Source of the DNA: Arma custos
Taxonomy: Eukaryota; Arthropoda; Insecta; Hemiptera; Pentatomidae
Assembly: GCA_037127475.1 (NCBI GenBank)
Contig: CM073765.1
Location: forward strand, 17,058,081-17,122,080
Direction: 5' to 3'
Length of the DNA stretch: 64,000 nucleotides
This document shows, piece by piece, positions 1 through 10,157 of this stretch. Numbering within the stretch: the first letter of the stretch is position 1; every line of letters begins with the position of its first letter. The notes under the pieces are model-generated. The model was not told the DNA's origin and did no database searches. It saw nothing but the letters and a program-made list of their open reading frames with translations. The translations under genes and the position numbers were made by a program.

Positions 1-187
1 GGCGCTTTGGGATGTGGAGACCTTCCTGTGGCTCATCCAGCCTTTAAAAACTGGGAACCCTTAATTATGGAGAAAACATGGTGGTTGAGCGTGACCAAAT
101 CGCCTCTTCGCTACAGTAATCCAAGAAATCGTACAGTTTCTACACCGTACTGCACCTAGGACCATTCATGGCTTATATTGGTGCAGG
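1..187 (+). repeat. SINE-A copy, 5' part outside window
   Basis: This is the body and 3' end of the commonest dispersed repeat here, called SINE-A in this annotation. The shared landmarks are a 'GGCTCATCCAGCC' block, an 'AATTGGGGAAAA'-like block, 'GGTTGAGCGTGA', a 'CAGTACAGTCTCTACC' block and a tail like 'GACCCTTCATGGGTTGTA...GGTACAGG'. All occur here in order. The tRNA-like head would lie upstream of the window edge. Confidence 0.6.
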
Positions 188-1482
188 TTTCTTTCTATAT
201 CTTTTTAACGAATATAGTTGTTTTAATAGAATGTAATTTGTTATATTATTAAGTTAAGAAATTTATAACAAGAGTAAATGAAAAAGAGGTATAATTATTT
301 CGACCAAATAAATCTAAGCTCAGACATTTGAAATGGCTTCATCTAGAACCCATTCGCTTTCCAAGGACTAATTTAGCCCGGTAACAAGCAGACAATAGAG
401 ATCCCCTTCAAACAACTCGCAAAAAAGAACCTTTTGAGCCGGGATCCTATTCGGAGGATTGAAGAGAGGTAAGTTGTTCAGAGGGACTTCGGGACTTCAC
501 CTCGGGCCGAGGAAGAATACTGTGTCCTTAAAGCCCTTTTCAGTCTTTAGACCATAGTCCGAGGTCAGTGCTTCGGACCTTTAGGGTCGAACCTTAGCTA
601 AAACATCCCCAACCCTCGTTACCATTGAGAGAAATTTGTTTAATGCGATTGAAAAGTTAAAGCTTATGTATATTAAGAGGATGTATAATGCAAATATCTC
701 AAGAGTTAATATTCCAAATCTCTATCATGACTCGTGCTAATATGCACGGATTTTTCATTTTTATAACTTTTAAATATTTTTCTCGATACCATCCAAAAGA
801 GCGGTCTCCAAGTCAACGAACTTCCAATTATTGCTGAATGGTAACCACAAATGCAATTTTATATTTAATGAAAGAGCACAACAATCCATTTACGGTCTTA
901 CACTATAGAGACTGTTTCATAAACAACTGTTGTCCATCGATTTGTTTTGGCTGACCATGCTCAAACGCTAGGTTTTTCTCATATTAAATGTACCCGGATT
1001 ATAGAGGCTTTGTAAGTTCCAGGAGATTCTTTAGGTACTACAGAGTCAATCTTTGCCTTTTTAAATGATTAAACAATTCACTCATTCATTTTTAAAGAAA
1101 AGGTTTTTCTTTTATCCCAAACTTGCTATCAAATTTTCAATGCCAGAATTGAAGATTTAGGGGTTTTGTGATGAAATAAAGTTTGAAAATAACATATTGA
1201 CTTGCAAATCATTTAATTTTTGTTTACTCTTATGGAAGTTGTCCATATATCTGAACTGATGGAAACTATTGGACATAGTTCTGGCCAATAACGTTGGTAT
1301 GAGGGAACTTCGTTAACCAGGTCGTTAGTTTCTTCCCTGTCTATTGTGAATCATGTGGTCTGGGGTTGTCGTGTAAGTGCATAGGTATCTTCTGATTGAA
1401 CATTGCAGATGTGATGGTTCCACAATAGAGATGAATTAAATTGATGAATTAATCTCTGTTACCTATTTAAAATTTCTCAAGC
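188..1482. other. AT-rich unique-looking sequence
   Basis: No gene is visible. The sequence is AT-rich with scattered GC-richer patches (360-610) that show no long frame and no splice-bounded codon bias. I recognise no repeat family in it. Confidence 0.4.
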
Positions 1483-1625
1483 GTTGAGTTGACAAGTGTT
1501 AGTTTGACAAGTCACCACAGCCCAGGCACCCACTATTTGGTTCCCCTGAAGAAAGGCCGAAACGTTGGCACAATTAAAAAATTCTGCTTATTTTGTGTTA
1601 TCTCTGACTGCACCCTCTTACCAAT
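1483..1625 (+). repeat. Hammerhead-like module, stem II lost (H1)
   Basis: A CTGAAGA core (1546-1552) is followed by only AAGGCC and then GAAACGTTGGCAC, so the 5' strand of stem II has been deleted. The downstream tail 'GCTTATTTTGTGTTAT...TGACTGCACCC' is shared with the better modules at 20.5 and 21.6 kb. The upstream block from 1483 recurs at about 3140-3280 ahead of a still more decayed copy. Confidence 0.6.
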
Positions 1626-1783
1626 TAAATACATCATTAGAATTATCAACTATTTTACACTTAAACATAATCATTATTTATATTGATGATAAATGTTGAC
1701 CTATGATAATGTATGTTGAAGAAATTGGTCCGGGTAGAGGTCACTGAATGAAATTCTCAAGTAATTTGAAAAAATCTTTATTG

Positions 1784-1828
1784 ATAGCCAACGTTTCGAC
1801 CTACGCTGTAGGTCTTCTTCAGGGCTAT
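1784..1828 (-). ncRNA. Hammerhead-ribozyme-like module (H2), intact core
   Basis: On the minus strand the order is AUAGCC, CUGAAGA, one extra A, GACCUAC-AGC-GUAGGUC, GAAACGUU, GGCUAU. The two outer hexamers are perfectly complementary (stem I) and the inner hairpin has seven pairs (stem II). CUGANGA and GAAA are the invariant hammerhead core blocks, and GUU is an allowed cleavage triplet. Stem III is only the palindrome ACGU, which could pair only with a second copy. The extra nucleotide before stem II departs from the textbook core. Self-cleavage is inferred, not shown. Confidence 0.7.
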
Positions 1829-2184
1829 ATGTAAAATACAGACAATATAAGAAAACGGCACAAATATATTATAACATTTTAAATATAGATAAACCAAAAG
1901 AAGGTGAATACAGGCAAAAAAATTGATAAAGATGTACAGTAAGGTAATTATGAAGGTTAAAATGTATAAGTGTATACTATAAACTACTAAGTGCCAAAAG
2001 ATAGTAATCCACATCATGAAGAAAATAATAATAAAACAGAAACTTATACATTTTAACCTTCATAATTACCTTACTGTACATCTTTATCAATTTTTTTGCC
2101 TGTATTCACCTTCTTTTGGTTTATCTATATTTAAAATGTTATAATATATTTGTACCGTTTTCTTATATTGTCTGTATTTTGCAT

Positions 2185-2229
2185 ATAGCCCTGAAGAAGA
2201 CCTATAGCGTAGGTCGAAACGTTGACTAT
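2185..2229 (+). ncRNA. Hammerhead-ribozyme-like module (H3), intact core
   Basis: This is the right-arm partner of H2 in the 1.7-2.3 kb inverted repeat. It reads AUAGCC, CUGAAGA, A, GACCUAU-AGC-GUAGGUC, GAAACGUU, GACUAU. Compared with H2, stem II has a U-G wobble in place of C-G, and stem I has one C-A mismatch. All core bases are kept. Confidence 0.68.
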
Positions 2230-2825
2230 CAATAAAGATTTTCTCAAATTACTTGAGAATTTCATTCAGTGACCTCTACCCGGACCAATTTCTTCAACAT
2301 AAATTATTATTTATGTTTATTTTATGTCTAGTTTCAGGTTATATGGTACACCTTCTTCATTTCTTTTACTTTTACTACTGTTTTAATAGCTTACAACTGT
2401 TCTGAAGCACTGTTACAGAGTCGTCTATCCCCGAAGTAAGAGGGAACGAGGTTGCCGATAAAGATTGGCAGTAATTAAAGACAGAGCTCCTTCAAAGAGG
2501 AGAGGAGGAGAACAGTAATTGAGAGGAGCTAACCGAGAAGGCTCCCTCAGGCTCTTTGATCCGATCCAATTGCTCCTGTTACCTTCCTAATTATCATCCA
2601 ATAGCTCATTATTAGTATTAGTATTCCCGCGACTAACTTCTTGCGGTAGCGTTCCGGTTCTATCTCTTAGTGTCTTTGAAACGATATTAGGTACTTGGGG
2701 TTCGCAATCCTAGTAAGTCCAATTGGACTCAAAGTGGCTGTCATATCAATAATAATTAAGATAATGATAATAATAAATAACTAATGGATAAATAATTAAT
2801 TACATAGTGGAAAAAATTAATTATA

Positions 2826-3146
2826 TAATTGGGTCGTTTCATATGAAATGTCAGTTTTTATTATTTCCGAAATCCAAAGTGGAATTAATGAATTCTCATT
2901 GGTTACTATATTTATATTTACAGATTCTATTGAGCTGTTATTAATCCTCTCTTTTTTTCATATTTTTTACTATCACTACAAATAAACGAACATTGTTCAA
3001 TATCCCACCACATACGACCATGGAAACACAAGATTTTTGTGTATTTTTTTAATGAGTTTAATCTTGAACATTCAACAACTCAAGCTGCAAGAAGCATCAT
3101 TACCACTGCGTTCGAGAATGGGTGTAGTTACGAACAAACTCAACGT
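2826..3146 (+). pseudogene. mariner 5' end with transposase N-terminus (dead)
   Basis: The segment starts with a TIR-like sequence (GGGTCGTTTCATATGAAATG) whose reverse complement closes the mariner remnant near 45.76 kb. From about 3021 one frame reads EFNLEHSTTQAARSI, which matches the N-terminal helix-turn-helix region of mellifera/irritans-type mariner transposases. The copy breaks off near 3146, where a decayed hammerhead-type repeat begins. The catalytic domain is absent. Family assignment is from remembered motifs. Confidence 0.65.
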
Positions 3147-3290
3147 TGACAAGCGTTAGTTTGACAAGTCACCATGGTCCAGGCACCCGTTATTTGGTTC
3201 CCATACACCGTAGTTGTGCCGTACATTGGGAGAACTAAAAAATAAGTTCTGCTTATTTTGAGTTATATTTGACTGCACCCACTGGATGGA
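3140..3290 (+). repeat. Decayed copy of the H1-type repeat
   Basis: The block beginning 'TTGACAAGCGTTAGTTTGAC' matches 1483 onward, and the tail 'TTCTGCTTATTTTGAGTTAT...TGACTGCACCC' matches the tails of H1, H14 and H15. The ribozyme-like core between them is unrecognisable (CATACACCGTAG...). Confidence 0.55.
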
Positions 3291-3414
3291 AACACCATCA
3301 ATATTTTTAAATATCATTGTAATTGTATTATAATTTCTTTTTCGTTAATATTATTTGACTATTGTATAAATTGTATTTTGGAGGTCAGAAAAAATATCTT
3401 TATTATTTATTTAA

Positions 3415-3565
3415 AATCCAAAATTTCGGCCCACATTTCAGATCTTCTTCCTAGCTCATAACAGGGTCAAGGATTGACAGTTGACTAAAAAAAAATAATT
3501 TGATATAAGCCTTGAAGGAGAACTGCAATGAGGGTTGAAACATTGCCTTTAAAATAAATAGTTCT
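3415..3565. repeat. Head-to-head pair of decayed hammerhead-like modules (H4, H5)
   Basis: H4 on the minus strand (about 3415-3460) reads AGGAAGA, A, then a weak hairpin, then GGCCGAAAUUUUGG. H5 on the plus strand (about 3509-3560) reads CUUGAAGG, A, GAACUGCAAUGAGGGUU, GAAACAUUG. Both lost core bases. They point away from each other, like the pairs at 1.7, 14, 19.0 and 19.5 kb, and both resemble the 49.1 kb module. Confidence 0.5.
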
Positions 3566-3604
3566 CCTCATTAAAGAGAATTTTTTCTCTTACATTTATG
3601 ATTA

Positions 3605-3692
3605 GTTAATCACCTCCCTGCAATTATCATAAAAATCAGTCTCATATATAGTACCCAAGACCCTTCACGGATTGTAATGGTACAGGCAAAAA
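3605..3692 (+). repeat. SINE-A 3' fragment
   Basis: 'CACCTCCCTGCA' and the tail 'CCCAAGACCCTTCACGG...GGTACAGG' match the end of SINE-A. An internal part is missing. Confidence 0.55.
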
Positions 3693-3779
3693 TGTAATTT
3701 TCAGTTAATTAATTAATATGATAATATGGATCATTTTTCTTGCTTTCAAGAGCATGGGATCTTTGTGAAATAGGTATAA

Positions 3780-3990
3780 AAAGGAAGACAAATTCAAGAA
3801 GTGACGAATTTCGATTCTTAAATTCATGTAAGCGACGATGGCCTCGTGACCTTCTAAGTTTAATTTTAATTTTAATACTACCACTTGGTACTTACTCTAC
3901 TTATCTTAATACATGCCACCATGCATCATTTTTTATATTTTACTTCTTTTATTATTATAATAAAATTATAAATTTCAGTAAATAATTTTT
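3780..3990 (+). repeat. Dispersed repeat D, copy 1
   Basis: The segment shares 'GATGGCCTCGTGACCTT', an 'ACTACCACTTGGTA'-like block and a 'TATTATAATAAAATTATAAATTTCA' ending with copies at 8.9 and 17.1 kb. The family is unknown to me. No protein-like frame is shared between the copies. Confidence 0.5.
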
Positions 3991-4268
3991 TTTTTTAAAT
4001 TATACAAGTGCTGAATTAAAATTGTCGGATAAATAGAGGTGGCTCAGTGTGAAGGACATTCAGTTACTGAACCGTTTGTTCTGCAGTTGGAAATTAGTTC
4101 AGTACAGTATCGGTCTCGACCACATCGAATCGATCTGGTATTTTGTCTCGAAATCTCGCTCGCCCTACCGAAGTGAGGACCCCTGTCAAGAAGACCTTAA
4201 CTCCACATTTTGTATCGCCTTGTCAAGAAAAATTCATCCGACCTTTTCGCTCGCCCCATCGACGAAAG

Positions 4269-4270
<2 letters not shown>

Positions 4271-4337
<67 letters not shown>
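4271..4337. repeat. (AT)n microsatellite
   Basis: About 33 uninterrupted AT units. The open frames across it on both strands (Tyr-Ile repeats) are artefacts of the repeat. Confidence 0.95.
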
Positions 4338-4340
<3 letters not shown>

Positions 4341-4499
4341 ATGAACAATGAATTTTAATTTTAGTCTCATAAAAGGTTTCATTCATATGGCCTGCGATCT
4401 GGTGTTTTGAATTCAGCATTATTTTCCCATATATATTTCGGGGCTCTTATCGAGAGGTCCTAACTGTCTTGCGAGCGAGAGCTCATACAGCACCTAATA

Positions 4500-4645
4500 C
4501 CTTCCCGAGGCTCATCTAGCCTCTACAAATGGGTTCCTTTAATTGGGAGTAAAACCAATTTTAGTCTGATCTTGGCCAAATAACCACCATCTACATCCGT
4601 AGGTTCAGAAATAAATCTCTACCACGTACAGAACCCCAGGCCCTT
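4500..4645 (+). repeat. SINE-A copy, partial
   Basis: The body contains 'GAGGCTCATCTAGCCTCTA', 'GGGTTCCTTTAATTGGGAG' and a late 'CTCTACCACGTACAGAACCCCAGG' block. The tRNA-like head is missing. Confidence 0.6.
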
Positions 4646-5174
4646 TTCTTAAAATATATGAGGTCTGAGAGTGGCTGATGTAGCCCAAACCTTCCCTGAT
4701 ATAAAAAAATGAAGAAGTGACTTAGAAAATCAAATAGGTTATTAACCTGTTAGTACAATATCAACTATTTTACTTGTTTTTGTAAAATGATTTATTTATA
4801 GTATAAAAAAAAATCGTCTTTTTCTTTAATACAAGCACGTAACTTATAAACGCTTAAATTACGAATGATATCAATAGAGCAGTTACAATCATTTATGCAT
4901 AAGAAATATTGAATAAAAAATATATAGAAATATTGAAAATGTACATATGTTAATTATTTTATTAAGAGGTTAATCAAGTAATTAGGTTATAAAAAGATAA
5001 GCATATATAACTCAGAAATAGTTACATTGATCATATTATTAATAACTGCAAACAATTGTTAATATCTTGTTTCTTAATTCATGCTTTTTATCATGTGTTC
5101 TCGACCGCATATTTGCCATATCGCTGACTTCGTCGATTCCTTTCGATAATGTTTTTCATGTTCCACTGTGTTAG

Positions 5175-5426
5175 GGACGACAAGAAGGTATTCTTCATTT
5201 GCGAAGGTTCTCCCGGAAACAGGCCTTGGTACAACGGAAGTAGTTCGAAGAACATGATGAAGCGTCAGACTAGTTTTACCAACCTCTCCCTCCACGAGCG
5301 GTTCTCCGCCTTCAGCTCCTCCTCAAGAGGACACAAATACCACCGTCCTACGAACAACAAGAAGCTGCTTCTTCAGCTGTCTCAAGAGTTCATTTACGGA
5401 AGGGATTTCAGTCGCGGTCGACTGAG
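5175..5426 (+). CDS. Probable internal coding exon, product unknown
   Basis: A frame open from about 5149 to 5535 shows strong G/C bias at third positions over about 80 codons (runs such as ACC AAC CTC TCC CTC CAC GAG CGG TTC TCC). The surrounding AT-rich DNA lacks this, and the CUB exon at 9.3 kb shares it. A possible acceptor is the AG at 5173-5174 after a pyrimidine-rich stretch. A weak donor (GAG|GTTAGG) is at 5426/5427. The peptide is Ser/Arg/Lys-rich (for example FSAFSSSSRG) and looks like a linker or cytoplasmic region. I recognise no domain. It could be an upstream exon of the CUB gene, but the intron phases (2 leaving here, 1 entering at 9336) do not join directly, so another exon would be needed. 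The start and end are inferred. Confidence 0.5.
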
Positions 5427-5539
5427 GTTAGGAAAGTCACCGCTCTTCAATGAACGTCTGTTGTTATTGATGTTGCAGAAGAAGAATATCAATAAAAGGA
5501 AAGAAAATAGAAATATAGAAACCTTAACCGGATAATAAA

Positions 5540-6450
5540 GGTGTAAATAATATGATTATCTTTTCTTGTATGTGCATAGCAAACGTTTAGTTATGTATTT
5601 GTGCATCCTGTAATTTCCAAGTCAATACTCCGTCTTAAGGTTAGTATTCCAAGAGTTATGTAAACAATCAGAGCAACATAATTAACTTCAGCTGTACACA
5701 ACTAAGAACCAACTGTCAGAAGTTAGTCTTAGTTCTATGTTACCGAAGCACTAACTTATATAACATCATATAGTTGTATAACTAAATATTATAAGTTTGT
5801 GATCTCAAATGAACTACCAAGATCGGGTTAAAGCAATAACATAATTTACCCGGAATTATTTCATTTTTGTCTAAACTAAAGCTAATTTGGCATAAACATC
5901 GATTTTACTCGATACTAAGTTCATTGGAGTAACAATGTTACATTCCAAACTAGGTAAAATACGTAGTGTATAGTTGTTTTTACGATCAATAATCACACTA
6001 CAAGTGGGAAATTTTCAGTTAAAGTTTAGTGCACTTTTAGAGTCGAAACTTACTGAGCGATTTAAACTTTTTCTAGAGCACTAACAACTTATTTATTTAT
6101 AATTAAAAAAATTAAAAACTATTATATTATGGACTTTATCATATCCTACTATCTGATTTTAAAACTAATTTACCTATTCTATTTAAAATTTTCTAAGAAT
6201 GGCTCGGGTTGAACCTAAAACATTACAGCAAACATTAGAACTTAAACTGAAACATTAGTTGTAAATCAAACAAAAATTTGCATAACATTGCGATGGACCT
6301 GCAAAATGAATCTCAAACACTCCACCCTGACTATAAATGTTTTTAACCTGTACGATTGAAATATCGCAAAAACCTTTTCAAAATATTCTTCGGTGTTTAT
6401 CTATATTTTTAGTTTACAAGCCTAAAATTTTCTATACTTTAACAAAAAAC
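5540..6450. other. AT-rich sequence without recognised features
   Basis: Intron-like or intergenic sequence with no frame of note and no repeat family recognised. Confidence 0.4.
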
Positions 6451-6451
6451 C

Positions 6452-6850
6452 TGTAGCCACTACGACCCGTGAACGAGTAGGTATAGGGTTCAGTACATGG
6501 TAGAGACTGCACTGTTTCGTGGAAAACGGTTTTGCAAGGAGGTGACTTGTGCTAGGTCAAGCTCAACCTTTTTTTTTTTCTCTCCCCCTTCCTGCCATCA
6601 CTGGCATACGGGGTTTCGGCAGTGGTGGGTTAATACGTTGGGTTTACGCACGCCCACCACTGCCAAAGGTCAAGCTCAACCGCCAGATTTTCCACCTTTA
6701 TTTTGGATCTCCTATTTTTATAATATTTTATAGAGGCTGGGTGAGCCCCAGGAGGGTCCTAGATCCCATATGATCCATCTCCCGCCGCAAACAGACTAAA
6801 TAAAAGTAACTGCCTGCAGCAGGATTTGAACCAGGATTTTCGGCATGGCT
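6452..6850 (-). repeat. SINE-A copy with nested 98-bp insertion
   Basis: A minus-strand SINE-A: the tRNA-like head end ('GGATTTGAACC' on the plus strand is the box B complement) is near 6830, and the 3' part reaches about 6452. The body is interrupted at 6569-6666 by an unrelated insert flanked by a 15-bp duplication. Confidence 0.75.
6569..6666 (-). mobile_element. 98-bp poly(A)-tailed retroinsertion in SINE-A
   Basis: The insert is bounded by identical 15-mers AGGTCAAGCTCAACC (6554-6568 and 6667-6681), a clear target-site duplication. It starts with a plus-strand poly(T) of about 11, so it is a minus-strand insert with a poly(A) tail. Its transcript strand contains a perfect 12-bp stem GGCAGTGGTGGG/CCCACCACTGCC (6618-6629 with 6653-6664), followed at once by GAAAC. 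It may be the 3' portion of a short structured RNA or a truncated LINE end. The parent is not identified. Confidence 0.8.
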
Positions 6851-7720
6851 AATAATTTAAAAATGACTTAGAAACCGTACATATTCTACCATGTACGGAA
6901 CCCAGATTCCGTCATAGGATCTGATAAAGATTATTTTTCCAATACCCTGTATAGTCTGTCTTTAGGGAGGAGGTTGGCTCAGGTTGAGTTCCTACGCCAA
7001 ACATCTCGGGTCCAAAGTGGTAGGGGCAGATAAATTATTTAATCTGTTCTATATGTATATTAATGTATATGTATAGTATGTATGTATATTATTGACTGAG
7101 CCCGGTCCCAAAAATGACAATGGGCACAATGAAAAATTATAGAGTGTAATGTTGTAATGAGCCTAATGACAAAGTATTGCACTTAATGGAAGATTTGCAG
7201 GACATTAAAACTAAAAAATATAAAGTACAATAACATTTATAGTCCTTAATATTTTGCATAATTGATTTTAATATTTTTTTTCGCAACTGTTGAAAGTTCC
7301 AGAGAACTACTCACTCATTTACATTAAACACATAAACCAAAAATCGATGTTCCGGAGAATACAAAGCTTTACTATGCAAAGGGATTGACATTGAGTATTC
7401 AATAAAAATGGAATAAGAAAGTACATGATATTATTAAAATCATTCATGAACCCATTCACATTCTCCGTCCTGGGTTCCTTCGCAGATATGAAGAGGCACT
7501 CTAAGGACTATTTGAATGCACCACATTTTAATATCATATTTTATTTACTTCGAAATACAAAAGTTTAATCTCAAATTATACTACGAACTACATTACATTG
7601 CGTTAAATGCGCAAAAGCAGTAAGCTGCATTTTCTATTTAAGATAGAATTTAATAACAATCTAGTCATTTCTATAACTCGAATTAATTATGTATGATTTA
7701 TGATATATGTATGTATTCTT
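6851..7720. other. AT-rich sequence without recognised features
   Basis: No credible coding frame. Short ATGTAT/GTATAT runs lie at 7050-7090. Confidence 0.4.
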
Positions 7721-7723
7721 ATT

Positions 7724-8049
7724 AACCCGTATCACTACATCCCTTGAACGGGTCTGGGATTCAGTACATGGTAAAGACTGTAATGTTTCCGGGACAACTG
7801 TTCTGCAGTGAGGTGACGTCCTAGTTCACGCTCAACCGCCTGATTTTGTCCCCTTATTTTGGGTACCCTATTTTTATAACATTTTATAGAGGCTGGATGA
7901 GCCCCAGGAGGGTCCTAGATCCCATAGGATCCATCTACATAAAACATCTACATAAACATACTAAATAAAAGTCTTGCTTGGAGCGAGATTTGAACCAGAA
8001 TATCCGGCATGGCAACTCAGTTCTCTACCACTGAGCCATTCCGCTCCCT
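7724..8049 (-). repeat. SINE-A, near full length
   Basis: On the minus strand the head reads like a tRNA with box A TGGCTCAGTGG and box B GGTTCAAATCT, about 40 bp apart. It is followed by the SINE-A body ('CATCCAGCCTCTATAAAATG', 'GGTTGAGCGTGAACTAGG') and the 3' 'CATGTACTGAATCCCAGACCCG' block. This is one of the best copies for defining the consensus. It is not a tRNA gene, because the acceptor stem is poor and a SINE body follows. Confidence 0.8.
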
Positions 8050-8930
8050 TAATTAACACATAAGGTGGAATATTACCAATGGGTCGTACAAAATTAGGTT
8101 TAGCTGTTGAACGTATTATATTGTATACCTTATCATTGGGAAAAAGAGACACTACCAGTACAAATTAAAATACCAGGATGACTTTTAAAAAAATTGTAAA
8201 TCTTAACTTCAGAATAAATAAAAATTATTTATTTGCAGTTATATAATTTGAGTAACGAATAGTACAATTAAATAGTTGTAATAGAAAACTCAACTTTAAA
8301 TTATAATTATGAAAAATAAGAAGCAATTGGTACTAAAACTAAGATAATCTAGTGCATTAGAACAGATTATTCATGAAAAAAAAGTTAAATTAAATCTTGC
8401 TTTCTCATTTTCCTCTTCCATCTCTTTCCTTTTCCTGGTTTCTCCAAGAGTTATCTACTCCCTCATTTAATATAGTAAAATTAAAGTGAAAAAATAAACT
8501 GTTATGGATAGGGTAAATTGAAAATGCTTCACTCCAAGCAGTACACCCTAGTTTTCACTTTAAACTGTCTGTGCCCAAAAAGATGTAATCATGATTATCA
8601 TAAAAAACAGACTTGGTATTTGGCCATGTAGAACATACAAAACAAATGTATTTATCTATATTAATCTTTCTAAAATTTAGATATTTTACTAGTTCAATAT
8701 ATATTCTTAAAGAATTAAATTTATCAGTATGCAGTTGTGGAGGTTTGCAAATATTTTTTCATTAAATAACTGTACATTATTTTATGCTTTTTATATTATA
8801 CATATTATGCTTCAATTTATATTTTCCTCAAGTCATAAACATTTTATAATTGTTTTTATTAAAAAGTTATGTCCGTTAATTATAAGGAGAAAATTTGTTG
8901 CTGATTCGAACCGAACCCGAAATCCTCTCA
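8050..8930. other. AT-rich sequence without recognised features
   Basis: No coding or repeat signal beyond simple AT richness. Confidence 0.4.
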
Positions 8931-8934
8931 TGAC

Positions 8935-9180
8935 AAGCTTTATTTCCACTGAAACCCACTAATTTCAAATCTAGCTACTTCATCAATTCCCGATAATCCT
9001 CCGAAGCGTCTGAAAAGAAGATGGCCTCGTGACCTTATAAGCTGGATTTGTTATTTGAGTACTGCAACTGGGTAGTTTTTCTACTTGCCTTTATCCCATG
9101 CCATTACCTATAAATCATTCTACCTACTCGTTGTATTATTATAATACAGTAGTAAATTTCAATAAATATACATTCTTTAA
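8935..9180 (+). repeat. Dispersed repeat D, copy 2
   Basis: The order 'GAAACCCACTA', 'CGATAATCCTCCGAAGCGTC', 'GATGGCCTCGTGACCTTA' and a 'TAATACAGTAGTAAATTTCA' ending matches the copy at 17.1 kb over about 240 bp. It lies about 150 bp upstream of the CUB exon. Confidence 0.6.
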
Positions 9181-9335
9181 AATGCAATCTAAATGCTGTA
9201 TATATAATTTGTTAATAATAATTACCATTTTCATCTTTTTATTTTATCATTATTTATATATTATATATTATATTATATTATATAATCTGTTGATTATTTG
9301 TGAAATAATGCTCATTGTTGCCTGGTTTTGCTCAG

Positions 9336-9516
9336 GTTGCGAGTGCTTGGTTTATTCCGGCACCTTCGGGAAGGAGTTCGGCCGGTTCAGGAGCCCGGAC
9401 TGGCCTCGCCCGTACCCGGACCGCCTCCGGTGCATCCTCTACACCTTCATCGCCGGCCACCACGAGATCATCAAGATAGAGTTCCTCAACTTCGATCTCC
9501 ACAACCCCAATCCAGG
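9336..9516 (+). CDS. Internal exon encoding most of a CUB domain (Sol1-like)
   Basis: A 181-bp exon with acceptor TTTTGCTCAG before 9336 and donor GGGTAAGTAA after 9516. It holds 59 whole codons, with a phase-1 intron upstream and phase-2 downstream. The peptide has CUB hallmarks: paired Cys (C-E-C), SGTFGKEFGRF, SPDWPRPYPD, a second Cys within RCILYTF, and an amphipathic strand IIKIEFLNFDL. CUB domains are extracellular beta-sandwiches for protein or carbohydrate binding. The wording is closest, from memory, to suppressor-of-lurcher (Sol1) CUB proteins, which are auxiliary subunits of glutamate-receptor complexes. Other multi-CUB proteins are possible. The exon is about 60% GC in an AT-rich setting, with G/C third positions. 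Neighbouring exons were not found. Confidence 0.88.
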
Positions 9517-9979
9517 GTAAGTAACTAACTGTTAACTAGCATTTAAGCTGAACCTTACTGGTAGCAAGTCAACCAAGTGCAAGGAGGTGATTTAGTCGAG
9601 TCTGCATATCCCACCGTGTCGATCCCTGCTATTAACGCAATAAATAATTTGTCTGCCACGACCGTTTATGAACCCGAGAAATACAGCTTAATAAAGTATC
9701 TACACGATCTCATATTAGGAACAACTTAAAAAAAAATTTCTTTCTTTATTTTAATCAAAAAATCTTATTAAAATTAAATTATGTTGAACTAATTTAACTT
9801 AGTTTTAAATAAAAAATACTTTAGATATTCAAGTTATTTAATTGTATAAATTATATTTCTGTTTTTAGTCAGTCTTTTGTTTAGTAAATATTGATCACCA
9901 AAATAGTATCTTCACTATCACTTGATAACAAGTAAGTGATTTTTTAGTATTAATAATTTTAAAAAAATGTACAACATAT
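9517..9979. other. Intron-like AT-rich sequence
   Basis: Begins at the CUB exon donor site. No repeat or frame recognised. Confidence 0.5.
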
Positions 9980-10157
9980 GAAGTCTCGGGTTCAGTACAT
10001 TACCGAAACTGGTGCTGACTTTAAGTGGCTGGGAGAACCCCAAGAGGGTCCCGGCTGTTTACAGATTAAATAAGTATCTGCTACGGGCCGAGTTGAAGGC
10101 TGGATCGTCAGCGAGGCAACTCAGCGTTCAACCAACAATGAGATGCCCCGTCCCACC
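9980..10157 (-). repeat. SINE-A copy with internal deletion
   Basis: The minus-strand head has a decayed box A/B pair near 10090-10157, the 'AGAACCCCAAGAGGGTCCC' body block is present, and the central 'GGTTGAGCGTGA' segment is missing. Confidence 0.6.

Larger units (their letters stand above)
1711..2301. repeat. Long inverted repeat, about 260-bp arms, 72-bp loop
   Basis: The left arm (about 1711-1970) is the near-perfect reverse complement of the right arm (about 2043-2301), separated by about 72 bp. Each arm carries one hammerhead-like module with its 3' side pointing outward, then the same outer sequence ending near 'CCCGGACCAATTTCTTC'. A transcript through it would fold into a very long hairpin. 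The arms differ by only a few substitutions, which suggests recent origin or homogenisation. Confidence 0.9.

Noticed and set aside
4049..4419. Three overlapping frames with long Tyr-Ile runs
   Set aside because: They are produced by the (AT)n microsatellite on both strands.
7975..8049. tRNA gene on the minus strand
   Set aside because: A and B boxes are present, but the cloverleaf is poor and a SINE-A body follows directly.
9328..9528. Alternative 66-codon frame over the CUB exon
   Set aside because: Shifted shadow of the CUB frame, which has motif and splice support.
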